Shown here: positions 23,601 through 33,031 of the stretch, one piece after another
How positions within the stretch are numbered: the stretch's first letter is position 1
Layout of the letters: each line of letters starts with the position of its first letter
Source of the DNA: Carposina sasakii
Taxonomy: Eukaryota; Arthropoda; Insecta; Lepidoptera; Carposinidae
Direction of reading: 5' to 3'
Assembly (NCBI GenBank): GCA_014607495.2
Contig: CP053161.1
Coordinates: 11,045,115-11,109,114, forward strand
DNA: 64,000 nt
Program-made: the position numbers and the translations under genes
Notes under the pieces: model-generated
The model's input: only the letters and a program-made list of their open reading frames with translations
Told to the model about the DNA's origin: nothing
Databases searched by the model: none

Positions 23601-26600
23601 ACACTTGTGTCTATGGGTTCAGTCTATCATTTCCCAGAGCGCTTGAACTCCCTATAATAGCTGGCGCTGTGTGTCAGGCGGGCGTGGGCGCGGCGTACTT
23701 CCTGGACTACGCGCTGGCGGGCGCGTGATGGCACTGCGTGCTGCAGACGGCACTTATTTGAACCTTCCATCCGCGTAGACCGTTATGCTTGTGTCTATGG
23801 GTTCAGTCAACATTTCTTCAGACTTTCCCAGCGTTTGTTTCTTCAGACTTTCCCAGCGTTTGCATCCTCCTAACCTTGTCTTAGGCCTCTCTAACCTAGC
23901 CGGTATCGTGTGTCAGGCTGGCGTGGGCGCGGCGCACTTCCTGGACTACGTGCTGGCGGGCGCGTGGTGGCACTGCGTGCTGCAGACGGCGCTGGCGGCG
24001 GGCGTGTTCGTGGTGCGCGGCCGGCCCTACTGCCCGGAGACCGTGGCCGCTTGCTTGCTGCCCCGGGGCGGGGCGGTGCTGGGGTTTACGTGGACGGTAG
24101 CGCTGCCGGTGCTGTTGTGTGTAAGTATAAATCTACCGCGAATACGTGTAGATTAATGTTATTCTCTCTACAGTAAAATCTCTCAAACTAAGCTAAAGCT
24201 AGTCGATTCCGACCATCACACGTAAACATAAAATTTGTTAGGCCTGTCCCTCTCAATCCTTAACATAAATAACTGAGACAGAAAGGGACAGGTAGGACTT
24301 ATTATGTGTGACGGTCAGACAATATTGTCTAATTTTGACAGATATTCCATACATTTTGCTGTAAAAAGACATTTTAACTTGAGACGCGGTTTGGTAGATA
24401 ATGTGGTCGATTCCGGAAGTCACACACTTTAACCTAAACTTAGCGTAAAAATATCTAAACTTAAGATTAGTTTAAATTTAGTAAATTTAACTGTACGCGT
24501 AAATTCATGTATTTTGATCAAATTGGAGAAAAACCACGCCTAAGATATTCTACTTTAAAAAAGGAACATCATGACATCTTTTAAATCACGATAAAACCTA
24601 TTATTTCTGCTTAAAACAATAATATTGTTGTTTAAATTTTAAATTTTAGTCGCTAAAGCTATTCTGACCGCACTCTTTATCCTAAACCTAAAAAGCCGAC
24701 ACTTTTAAATCGAATAATCTGTGTTGCCAGTATTCAAAAAAAGAAAAGAGAAAGAGCAAAAAATGAATGATAAAAGAAAAAATATACTTTTTTTTATCCT
24801 GAAAGAAAGGCAAAAAAATCGATGGACCATGCGTCCATGTCCATGTTTTTAGTAAAAAAAAATATCTGATTATCAGGGAAAGTAATGAACGGAAACTTTT
24901 TAGAAAACATTGGAAACGGGTCTAATGTTTCTAAAACATTAAAATAAACAAAATAAAACCGGCACAGAAGGAGTTCTTAGAAGTGGATAATCTTGTCGTC
25001 TTTTTTACCATTCTGGTCCTTCTTTAACAACGTTTATTATAATAACCTTATGTTTTAACAACATATCATGTTCGCTGAAGCGCTGACGACTCCAAAGACA
25101 CCTTTATTTTTAAGAATAATTTAAACGTAAACTTTTAGATGCCTCCTAAACTTAAGTAATTTTACGCTTCTAATGTCAAAACTTTGACCACCAGAATAGC
25201 TTTTTACGTATAAACCTAAAGTGAATTTAAAATAAAATTTAGGTAAAAAAACCTTTTTAAAAACAAGCTTTTATTTAAATGCGCTAAAAAGAAAAAATAA
25301 ACTTTTACACTAAAACTTTTACTGTTAATTTTTATAACGTCATTTCAAATTTAACACATTTGACACAATTTATATGTTATAAAAGCTCGCGACATTTAAG
25401 TACCCGTATTTACTTTCTTAGTTTTAAATTTTTAATAAGTCAAGGTGAGGCCGTGCCGAGGACTGAGTGGCACGATGACATGATGTCGTGAACATACCAC
25501 CTCGGGGCACCGGGGCGAACCCTGTTGTATATTACTCTCTTACTCTTCTACACGAAGCTCTAGAAGGGTCGACGGATATTTCTTCGATATGCGTGGGAAC
25601 AATATGGGAAAATCTGAAACATCAACACAAAGATGCTGCCTAATAAACATTTAAAAGTAAGAACGTAAATACGAGTACTTAAATGTCGCGACAAGCTTTT
25701 ATAACATATAAATTGTGTCAAATGTGTTAAATTTGAAATGACGTTATAAATTAACAGTAAAAATTTTAGTGTAAAAGTTTATTTTTTCTTTTTAGCGCAT
25801 TTAAATAAAAGCTTGATTTTAAAAAGGTTTTTTTACCTAAATTTTATTTTATACTTTTTAGTTTTCACCTGGTAAGTTCCTAAGTCTGTTCATCTCATTC
25901 AACGCATCATTATTGCAAGGTCGTTTGCCAGTTAATTTTGAACAGTCCAGCTCTTCAATGAGGAGCCCTTAAAATTTCAACTCAATTGCTTAAAAATATC
26001 TGTTTCAAAATAGATTTTCAAGTTTTAGAAGTCCGCCATATTGGATTAAGAGTGACGTCACATTTTTTTCGAGTTACTCTCAGCTAGCCCTTTAATTTGA
26101 TACCCATATTGTAGGAATGCATTAAAAATAATTGGTCCGCCATTGTGGGTATGCCGCCATATTGGATTTAGAATGACGTCACACTGTTAATCATGCATTG
26201 TCATCCGAACTGAACGTGCTCACCAAATTTCAGCCCAATCGGTTGAGGGCAAGTGCCTTAAAATTGAGTTGTAAGATTTCACCCGAACAAATATACATTG
26301 CAAGTTAAATAAAAGCTTGTAAAAAAAGTTTAAACGTCAAATTAACGTAATTCAAATTAAATTTAGTCGCCACCTGTCAGAAAAGTGACTGCTAGAATAG
26401 ATTTTGACATGCTTTTTCAAAATTTAGGTTTAATTACGTTTAGGTTTAAGTTGTGACTGCCGGAATTGACCTTAATAACAATTTAAATCTAATCAAATTT
26501 TTGATTTTTGATCTCAAACTAGTGGGTCAATTTATTTTTGGAAGTGAAAATTGCACTACTTATTTGTTCATGAACAATTTTCAGACGATAAGTGTAATGG

Positions 26601-28919
26601 ATTTCCGAGTTGGACAACAACGTCAACTGTATACCTGGAGGAAACCAACCGGGTAAATTAAATTTTTATGTTACGAGTACATATGTAATTTTAATATAAT
26701 AAATGAATAAATATTTATTCGCCTTTCATGGTTATTTTACCCGATAATCGTGGTAAGGTATGAATCTATAAATATAGAAACTGCCAAGACTCGGGAACGA
26801 TCATTTGACTTTCATGTTACGTTTTTATCAGCTACTGGCCCATATGGTGTCGGCAAGTGGCCGTGGCGATACAACAAGGAATCCTTCTAACTATACCCGC
26901 CACCGCTTTCATACAAACATGGAGGTACATTAGCAAAGGACCGCCTGATATTCTGGACGTAAGTGTACTTCAACATGTTACTGATCTTTCCATTGTGTTT
27001 CCACTAACTGCTACAAACTATTTATTTATACATAATGTGATGTATACCCTTAAATTGTGCTTGCTAAACATGTTTTTTAAAACTGTTAGAATTTCGTTGC
27101 GTTTTATTCTTTCGTATAATGGCTAATAACTAGAAGCTACTACTTTTAGCCTGGCTTTCCACTAGAGTTGTGCTATATTAATTTGCTATGGATGCATTTG
27201 ATATTCTCTAAATTCACCAATCAAATTCATTGGTATCATGGACCAGTGAATATGATTGGTGGATATCAAACTTATCCGTAGCAACGCAGCATAGCGCATT
27301 TTTGGTGGAAAAGCAGCCTTATATTGTATTTTACGTGTAGTAAAGTAAACTTAGTTTTTAAGCTAAAATATATGTTGTATCTTACACGCGGCTAGGATTA
27401 CGGCCCTAGTGAGTGTACGGAAGAGTTGGTAAGGACTTCTATATGTGTTTGTTCTAGAACATTATCTTATGCTTGCTAGAAATTATTCTTTGGTCATAAT
27501 AGCGAGGGCTTAAATACCTTAACTAAACTAAAGGACCTTAACTACCGTACTTTGTTTTGGAGGGTAGTTGTTTGATTTTTTTTTCTATTTAGACCAAACG
27601 TTAAATAAAATACTACACTTGAGTCAGGACAGGACTGAATGCCTTTGCTGAAAGAAGTACTTTGCACTATCAATAAGAATGAGGAATTTAAACACGTATT
27701 TGGTGAAGGTGGTTAAAGCTCTAGATTTGACGTACATAATATATGTGTATAATATTTCGCTCTGATCCCATGCTATTTCCACAGATCCAAGCTAATTTTG
27801 TAATTTCAATTCACAGAGAATACAAAACCTATACCGACCGCGAATGGGGTCCACCGCTGGGACACTACCGACAGTGCGTCCCGCGCCCGCCCCCCGCGCG
27901 CCCGCGCCCGACCCGCCGCCCAAGTACACACCCCCGCCGAGCTACTCCACTGCCACCGGCGCCAGGTGGCTGCGCCGCTCACTACGCGCCCGGTACGTCC
28001 CCCCCCTCACCCCGCCCCGCTACTCCACTGCCACCGGCGCCAGGTGGCTGCGCCGCTCACTGCGCGCCCGGTACGTCCCCCACTAACCCCGCCCCGCTAC
28101 TCCACTGCCACCGGCGCCAGGTGGCTGCGCCGCTCACTACGCGCCCGGTACGTCCCCCCCCTCACCCCGCCCCGCTACTCCACTGCCACCGGCGCCAGGT
28201 GGCTGCGCCGCTCACTGCGCGCCCGGTACGTCTCCCCCTAACCCCGCCCCGCTACTCCACTGCCACCGGCGCCAGGTGGCTGCGCCGCTCACTGCGCGCC
28301 CGGTACGTCCCCCCCTCACCCCGCCCCGCTACTCCACTGCCACCGGCGCCAGGTGGCTGCGCCGCTCACTGCGCGCCCGGTACTTCCCCCCCTCACCCCG
28401 CCCCGCGCCGAGCTACAATGCTGATGACTGAGCTAATTTGAGAAAGCTAATGCTTTCAAAACTCCGTCTCCTACCAGTCTACTACAATAACTAAACCTAT
28501 TAAAATTTTCCAGGTTTTCAACCCGAGCGGCACCCGCAACATCGAATACATCACAAATACCGATTACACTCAGCGAAACAGTAGAAAATGCTCAAACCGA
28601 ATCTCAACCGCCACAATACAGCGGTATAATCACTCCCACCATCACAGTAACAAACGAAACTAACACACAACCTCACTCGTCAACGTCCCGAAGATCTTTA
28701 ACGTTAACGCGCGATTACTTAAGACGCTCCTTTGTTAGAAAGAGCGATTCGGTGAAAAGTATTAGGTCGAGTTTGCGCAGGAGTTTCAAATATGGCGGCT
28801 TGACTACAAGTAATGAGCATTTGGTTCGCGACATTGAGCCTATTTCAAATACGGTGGCCATGTTGGATATGATCGACACTGAGACCAACCATACGCGTAG
28901 CCTTGCATCTGTGATATAA
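14669..28919 (+). CDS. SLC6-family orphan transporter with long N-terminus (bedraggled-like)
   Basis: Member of the neurotransmitter:sodium symporter (SLC6) family in the plasma membrane; substrate unknown. Exons: 14669-15701, 15941-16071, 16492-16773, 18648-18844, 19209-19346, 19502-19736, 21011-21249, 23062-23256, 23917-24120, 26585-26652, 26832-26958, 27817-27992, 28514-28919. From the ATG at 14716 all phases agree, giving 1127 aa. The exon is also open upstream to the acceptor at 14669, so an earlier start in an unseen exon is possible. The first 330 residues are acidic and Ser-rich. TM1 is CTVGLFNISRFA, where most members have GLGNVWRFP. TM2 is IPLFTLHLCLGQ, TM3/4 FNLAVVWMIIFVALSKG, TM6 AAAAQETFLTWG, and TM11 begins YWPIW. 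Extra Gly/Ala residues lie after the TM6 region. The tail has PPPKYTPPPSY and Arg/Ser clusters. For exon 12, a second acceptor at 27772-27786 would put the tail in another frame; the chosen one keeps the frame open into exon 13. The bedraggled assignment is by architecture only. Confidence 0.8.
16225..16440 (-). mobile_element. tRNA-related SINE, copy 1 of 3
   Basis: Contains ACATCCATGACTCGGAAA, ACATCGATATTC, the box-B-like GGGATTCGAACTCAGGACC and GACAGGGTCAC, all shared with 59400-59545 and 62600-62810. It lies in the SLC6 intron between exons 2 and 3. Confidence 0.7.
16803..16903. mobile_element. Palindromic MITE, GATAGCC...AAAGTTGATG family
   Basis: CCGATAGCCAATCTGAAGGA faces its complement around 16895, with AAAGTTGATGCTGTCTCTAT inside. 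Relatives are at 30240-30372, 43080-43195 and 54727-54848, and a half copy at 13107-13150. Confidence 0.7.
17135..17285 (+). mobile_element. RTE-derived tail (GTCCACTGCTGGACGTAGGC)
   Basis: Contains the common lepidopteran tail GTCCACTGCTGGACGTAGGC, an imperfect TCATCATCAT run before it and CACTGGGCAGACGGGTTGGT after it. Related tails are at 56405-56610, 58560-58720 and 51874-52190. Confidence 0.6.
17325..18405 (-). mobile_element. Complete non-autonomous Helitron
   Basis: On the minus strand it begins TCTATACATATAATAAAAAA (18405 downward) and ends with the GC-rich sequence GAGTCGCGAGCGTCCACTAG (17325-17344 complement). The host bases are A before TC and T after CTAG, the A-T insertion site typical of Helitrons. 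It encodes no Rep/helicase. It lies in the SLC6 intron between exons 3 and 4. Confidence 0.8.
19022..19187. mobile_element. Palindromic MITE, AGGCTGCC...GTTTGATAT family, copy 1 of 3
   Basis: AAGCTGCCTTCCCAGTG at the left faces GGGAAGGCAGCCC at the right, with GTTTGATATTTACCAATCA in the arm. Relatives are at 27160-27322 and 59603-59760. It lies directly before SLC6 exon 5. Confidence 0.65.
20484..20758. mobile_element. MITE with ACAGGGTGTTACAAAA ends
   Basis: TACAGGGTGTTACAAAAAGG and GTATGTTAAGCGAAAAGCT at the left are mirrored by AGCTTTTCGCTTAACATAC and TGTTACATCCTGTA at the right; the arms pair over most of their length. A relative is at 52752-52970. Confidence 0.75.
21571..22768. mobile_element. 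MITE with CATGGAGAA ends, split by a nested insertion
   Basis: Second copy of the family at 1783-2206, interrupted between the left part (up to 21659) and the right part (from 22440) by the fold-back element at 21660-22439. It lies in the SLC6 intron between exons 7 and 8. Confidence 0.7.
21660..22439. mobile_element. Fold-back element with about 240-bp inverted arms
   Basis: Terminal inverted repeats TAGTCCGGGAGGTAGCGTTG and its complement, flanked by a 3-bp direct repeat AGT (21657-21659, 22440-22442). Inside, 21775-22026 and 22073-22322 are nearly identical inverted arms around a spacer of about 45 bases. Both arms translate to the same meaningless peptide, which shows how alike they are. 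It is inserted in a MITE whose uninterrupted relative is at 1783-2206. Confidence 0.8.
22790..22885 (-). repeat. Dispersed repeat end (TTGCGTAGTTTTAAAGATCT)
   Basis: Complement of the sequence shared by 35567-35740 and 37553-37725, which read TAGATCTTTCAAA and end in GCACTGCACCCGTGC and a GC-rich tail. These look like ends of non-autonomous Helitron- or LINE-type elements. Confidence 0.5.
22968..23020. repeat. Hairpin just upstream of SLC6 exon 8
   Basis: AACTGGTACCTGTCAAAAAA and TTTTTTGACAGGTGCCAGTT pair with one mismatch around a short loop, ending about 40 bases before the acceptor of the exon at 23062, in the branch-point zone. It may be a small MITE remnant. Confidence 0.7.
23570..23765 (+). 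pseudogene. Degenerate partial copy of SLC6 exon 9
   Basis: Bases about 23668-23755 keep an acceptor (GTGTGTCAG) and then read AGVGAAYFLDYALAGA, a stop (TGA where the true exon has TGG), then WHCVLQTAL. True exon 9 (23917-24120) reads AGVGAAHFLDYVLAGAWWHC. Intron sequence upstream of each copy is also shared (TTGTGTCTATGGGTTCAGTC). The 3' half and the donor are missing. Confidence 0.8.
23812..23864 (+). repeat. 25-bp tandem duplication upstream of SLC6 exon 9
   Basis: TTTCTTCAGACTTTCCCAGC followed by GTTTG occurs twice in a row in the intron, about 60 bases before the acceptor at 23917. Confidence 0.75.
24205..24318. mobile_element. Fold-back MITE, GTCACAC family (short copy)
   Basis: ATTCCGACCATCACACGTAA at the left faces TGTGTGACGGTCAG at the right; GGCCTGTCCCTCTC pairs with GAAAGGGACAGGTAGG. 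Confidence 0.65.
24409..26473. mobile_element. 2-kb element of the GTCACAC family with long inner inverted repeat
   Basis: The ends GTCGATTCCGGAAGTCACAC and GTGACTGCCGGAATTGACC are inverted repeats that run on with AACCTAAAC. Inside, about 25235-25425 and 25655-25855 are inverted copies (for example TTGACACAATTTATATG against its complement) around a spacer of about 230 bp. A further part (26030-26190) has the repeated CCGCCATATTGGATT...GACGTCAC motif. No transposase frame was seen. It fills most of the SLC6 intron between exons 9 and 10. Confidence 0.6.
27160..27322. mobile_element. Palindromic MITE, AGGCTGCC...GTTTGATAT family, copy 2
   Basis: GCTTTCCACTAGAG at the left and GGTGGAAAAGCAGCC at the right, with CACCAATCAAATTCATTGGT near the centre. 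It lies in the SLC6 intron between exons 11 and 12. Confidence 0.6.
27941..28405 (+). repeat. 77/78-bp tandem array across the donor of SLC6 exon 12
   Basis: Six copies start at 27941, 28019, 28096, 28174, 28251 and 28328 (steps 78, 77, 78, 77, 77). Each holds the end of exon 12 (coding SYSTATGARWLRRSLRAR), its donor CG|GTACGT and a C-rich linker. The first five keep GTACGT; the sixth reads GTACTT. The first copy belongs to the exon, so the array grew out of the junction into the intron. Confidence 0.9.
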
Positions 28920-30239
28920 TATAATAAAACATCACAATATACGTTATACTGCTTTTTAAACGATAGGCAGTATTTATTGGTCGAATGACGCGAAATCTTT
29001 ATTTTTGCTGGTAATAAGTAGAAAACTTAGTTGCTACTACTTGCCATGTTATTACAATACAATGTAACGGGTCATCTAAGAAGTCACAGAAAAATTATAC
29101 AAAAAATATGTTATGTTACAAGTGTTATAATTTTTTTCGTGACTGATATATGTACTTAACAAAATGATCTTATAAATGAGAAGAGAGGGTATTATACATA
29201 TTATTGTTACTTAAGCAACTGTTGTAACAAATCATAACGAATAAGCTACGAATATCACATATAATAAACTAAAGAAATTGCGATATATTTTGAATCTCCA
29301 ACGCGATTATAACGAATTCATTTTAGTGTTGTAAAGAGTTGATTTTTAGCACAATAGTGTACAGAGGTAAGCCGTCGTTTGTAGCTAGATATAGAATGAT
29401 ATACTTAACTAGACTATGGATAAACAAGACATAAACCATTGTAAAAGGTATATTAGGAAAGCTTGTATGCACACAATCACGGCAGTGTTTTATACATTCC
29501 ACCCACCGTGATTGTGTAAAAATAAGAAATTTGACTACTTGGCAATTAAAATATATTTTGTTAAAATCGACCTTTGACTAAATTTGTTGGTTAAAGGTGT
29601 AATCTATTTATATAAATTACAAGTATAATGCAAATCGCAGTGTATCATAAAATGCTGCTATCTCATAAATCTGCAAAATGTATACTTAAAAAGTAATTTT
29701 CGAGCTTACTACTTCAAAATTTTAAGATTTTGGAAAATGTTATAATGTACAAGGAATAGAAAATGTGTTCTCATTAGGATAGAGTGAAAAGTTGGATAAA
29801 TGTTTGACTGAGTCTAGAAGAAATGACGTTTTTTACGATTTGTTCATGAATGTTGATGTTTGAACAATATTACTATTTAGGCATATTCCTGCAAAAAAAA
29901 ACTTGTTAAAGTTTTAGTTAGACGCGACATTTTTTTGTCGTTACAATAACAATTTCCGTGTGTTCATAGAACGTTTAGCGATTTTGACTGATATTCTTTC
30001 AGAAGTGATTAGTACATATTTCAATCGTTGATCACGATAAATTTTAACGGTGAAGGTCATTCGCATACAGAGATAATAAAATTGTCACTAGGTCATTGTT
30101 TTTAAGACATGCAATGGGGTTAATTTGTTAAAATATGATATTGTCATTTGGCTCCATGAAGATTTACAAAGAGTGACTAAAGGTATGAAAGGCTTAGGCA
30201 CAATAATTAACTACACTACAATATAGTTATATGGCAGTT

Positions 30240-30372
30240 TTATGGTCAGAGAGCCTATCTGTAGGATAAAGTTTATGCTGGCTTTCTCTAAATCTAATTG
30301 ATGCATTCACTATCTTGATCAAGTTTTAGAGAAAGCCAGCATAAACTTTATACTTCAAATAGGCTATTCGAT
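30240..30372. mobile_element. Palindromic MITE, GATAGCC...AAAGTTGATG family
   Basis: GAGCCTATCTGTAGGATAAA and GTTTATGCTGGCTTTCTCTA face their complements around a centre at about 30300. Confidence 0.7.
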
Positions 30373-31956
30373 CGTTGGAAAGTTCGGCCCGAAATGAAAT
30401 AAATATTATTACAAAGGGCTTAGTGTAAGTTTTTACTTCCAACTCGTTCGTGTTAACGTAAAGCAGCTAACCAATCGCATTATGGCGTGTCAATGTGATG
30501 TCATAAAAGTGAGAACAACAGCGCTATGTGATTTAGTTGAACTGTTTACGTTTACGCGATCGAGTTCGAAGTCAAAACTCGCACTAAGATCTCAGAGCTG
30601 CACCTTGGCTCGAAAGTTATTTTGCGTGACCATACTTTTAATTATAAATCATCACATTTAAAACAAAGTAGATGTAAGATTAAATTAGTGCCCATCTAGC
30701 TCAAAATTAAAGACGGTCGATATATCCATATATCATTACTGTAAGTTTTTTTACTATAATTATAAATCCTGTAATTTGGCTATAAGAATCAAAGTTTTTG
30801 TTTAGTTATATAATAATTAGCTTGTTGATCAAGTTGTATTACCCACTTAATTTTGTATGAGTGCGTTATGGATGTTTATCGTTTCTCCACATTGCTATAT
30901 GTCCCTTTGCATATAATATTGTAATAGTTATTGTAATATATTATGCAGATATTTCTGAAAATGTTGGAAGATATATTATACAATGTGGCAATATGGGAAA
31001 TGTCATGCGCCTCGACACTTTTTTTAGGTTAAATATAAATGCGTTATTTTTTCATACAAAAGGTTGATTTAATTTAGGTTTATTATATTTTTAAACATTT
31101 TATTTAAGTTTAAGTACAATGAGTTAGGATTAGATTCTATTGTGTGTATTTAAAGATAGCCTTTGTGTATTTTTTTTATCTATATCCTTACATTTCTCTG
31201 TTACTTTGTTTTCTATCTCATCTTTCGAAACTATACTCTTTGAATTTACTGTGTACTTACCTATTCGACACTTTCTATTAAAATAAAAACAATATACATA
31301 GACCCTTAATAATAAAATAACCTTAATTTCTAATTATTCTCATACAAAACTTATATATGTACATACACGAAAAATAATACACAAAAGCTATGTGTTAAAA
31401 ACCTGAGCCCATGTTTGTTTTGCTTTAAGTTCCTTTCGTGCATTTATAACTTATTTGAATGTGTTCTAAATTTTTTACTAGTTCTAGTCACGCCATTGCT
31501 TCCACATTTTCAATCATCACATTTTATTATTAGTATTAGCTTCTTTTTCCTTTTCGCACGTTATTATTGCACGTTCTTTCTTTTCTAGATTTTAATTTCT
31601 ATTTTTACATTCCATATTGTTTTACTCTATATACACGATTAACGAATAAAACATACTGATTTTATCTTTTGTTTCATTTTAAAACTTCCTATACTTGTAT
31701 TTGACAATTTTGTTTATTGGTGGATATTTAAATGGTCTCATAATTATGAACCAATGGCATCGTGTCACCGTTAAGTCGCACCACGTCCAAATATGTAGAT
31801 CAAAAATGGTGTAAGTCAAATTACAACCATCTGAATCTTTTATTAAGATTACAATCTGCAGAACATTACCCAAAGTGAACATCATGCGACGAGTTGCCGC
31901 TTGTCACACTGTCCGTCCCTACTCGTATAATGTAAATACGACCTAAAAACCCGAAT

Positions 31957-31997
31957 AATAAAGCAATATTGAATAATCAATTTCTCAATTCTTTATT
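31957..31997. terminator. Facing poly(A) signals of SLC6 and Cdc20 genes
   Basis: AATAAA on the plus strand (31957-31962) and AATAAA on the minus strand (complement of 31992-31997) face each other 30 bases apart. If used, the two 3' UTRs abut or overlap here. Earlier plus-strand AATAAA sites also exist, so use of this one is uncertain. Confidence 0.4.
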
Positions 31998-33031
31998 TCT
32001 CGTATAATGAAAATTACACAAAATAATCTTAACACAATTAATTCTTAAAATCGTAAAAAAATAGATGTTCAATTATCCATTATCAGTACAAGTACTTAAA
32101 ACAAAGAAGCCGAGGTAATTAAATGTTCTATAAAAACTAAAATAAGGTGGGAGTATAATATAAAGATCAAAGTTAAGTAGACAAAGTAGAATTAGTGGTA
32201 TATCTTCAGAGGCATTGTATGAAACATAGGTATATTCATAAGATGAAAACTAATAATCACAAGTCAATATGAACAAAGACCTCTTAAAACACCGGAAATA
32301 AGAAACAAGAAGATATCGCGAAGACATTTGACGACCTCAACTTCTCTAGCTTGTCAAAAATCAAACACAGTCAAAAGTATATGTTGCTATCAAAAACATA
32401 CCGGAACAAAGGTATAAATGATAACAAGTAAACATTATACAGATACAATCACGGGGGGAGGGGAGTAATGGTACACCTAACGACCTGACAAAGGAATTAA
32501 TAAACCAAAAAAAAAAAACCTATACGCAAATGGAGACAAAAAACTTTAATCTCGTCCTGCTCACACCTTCATAATTTACATTCGCGGCATCTTACTCTTG
32601 TAATTATTATTATTTCAGTAGCTTGTCTATACCTTATACTCTGTCTACGAACAGGCGTAATTTTTTTGAGGTACACATGAAATTCACTTTAAGTGGACGT
32701 ATGTACATTCTTTGATTGATTGATTTGATTATGTATTGATTTTAGACATTCATATTGTAGGAAATCGAAATGGTGCGCCTACCAGTAGGGAAAAGCACGA
32801 ACTTCTTTATGTTATTAAAATTACATTGATTTGCCAATAATACAATCAAGAAAAAAGATAGTGTAACATGAATGGTTTATCCGTTGCCAGGGCATTAAGC
32901 ACAACCATAAGAAATGAAGACATTAGACAACAATCTAAAATTAATTACTAATTGCAAGATCACAATTTCAGTCAATAAATGTGGCTACTCAGTAATGTTG
33001 AGTATATGGCACAATCACCTTGATTGTTCAG

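Larger units (their letters stand above)
28920..33031. other. 3' UTRs and intergenic DNA between convergent SLC6 and Cdc20 genes
   Basis: No coding exon was seen. A MITE lies at 30240-30372, and a small palindrome at 29472-29520 (ACACAATCACGG / CCGTGATTGTGT). AATAAA signals for the plus strand occur soon after the stop and at 31957-31962; a minus-strand signal is TTTATT at 31992-31997. Much of the stretch may be transcribed as long 3' UTRs. Confidence 0.5.

Noticed and set aside
27743..28441. 232-codon Pro/Arg-rich open frame
   Set aside because: It reads the SLC6 exon 12 array in a frame that does not join the last exon; it is open because the repeat is GC-rich.
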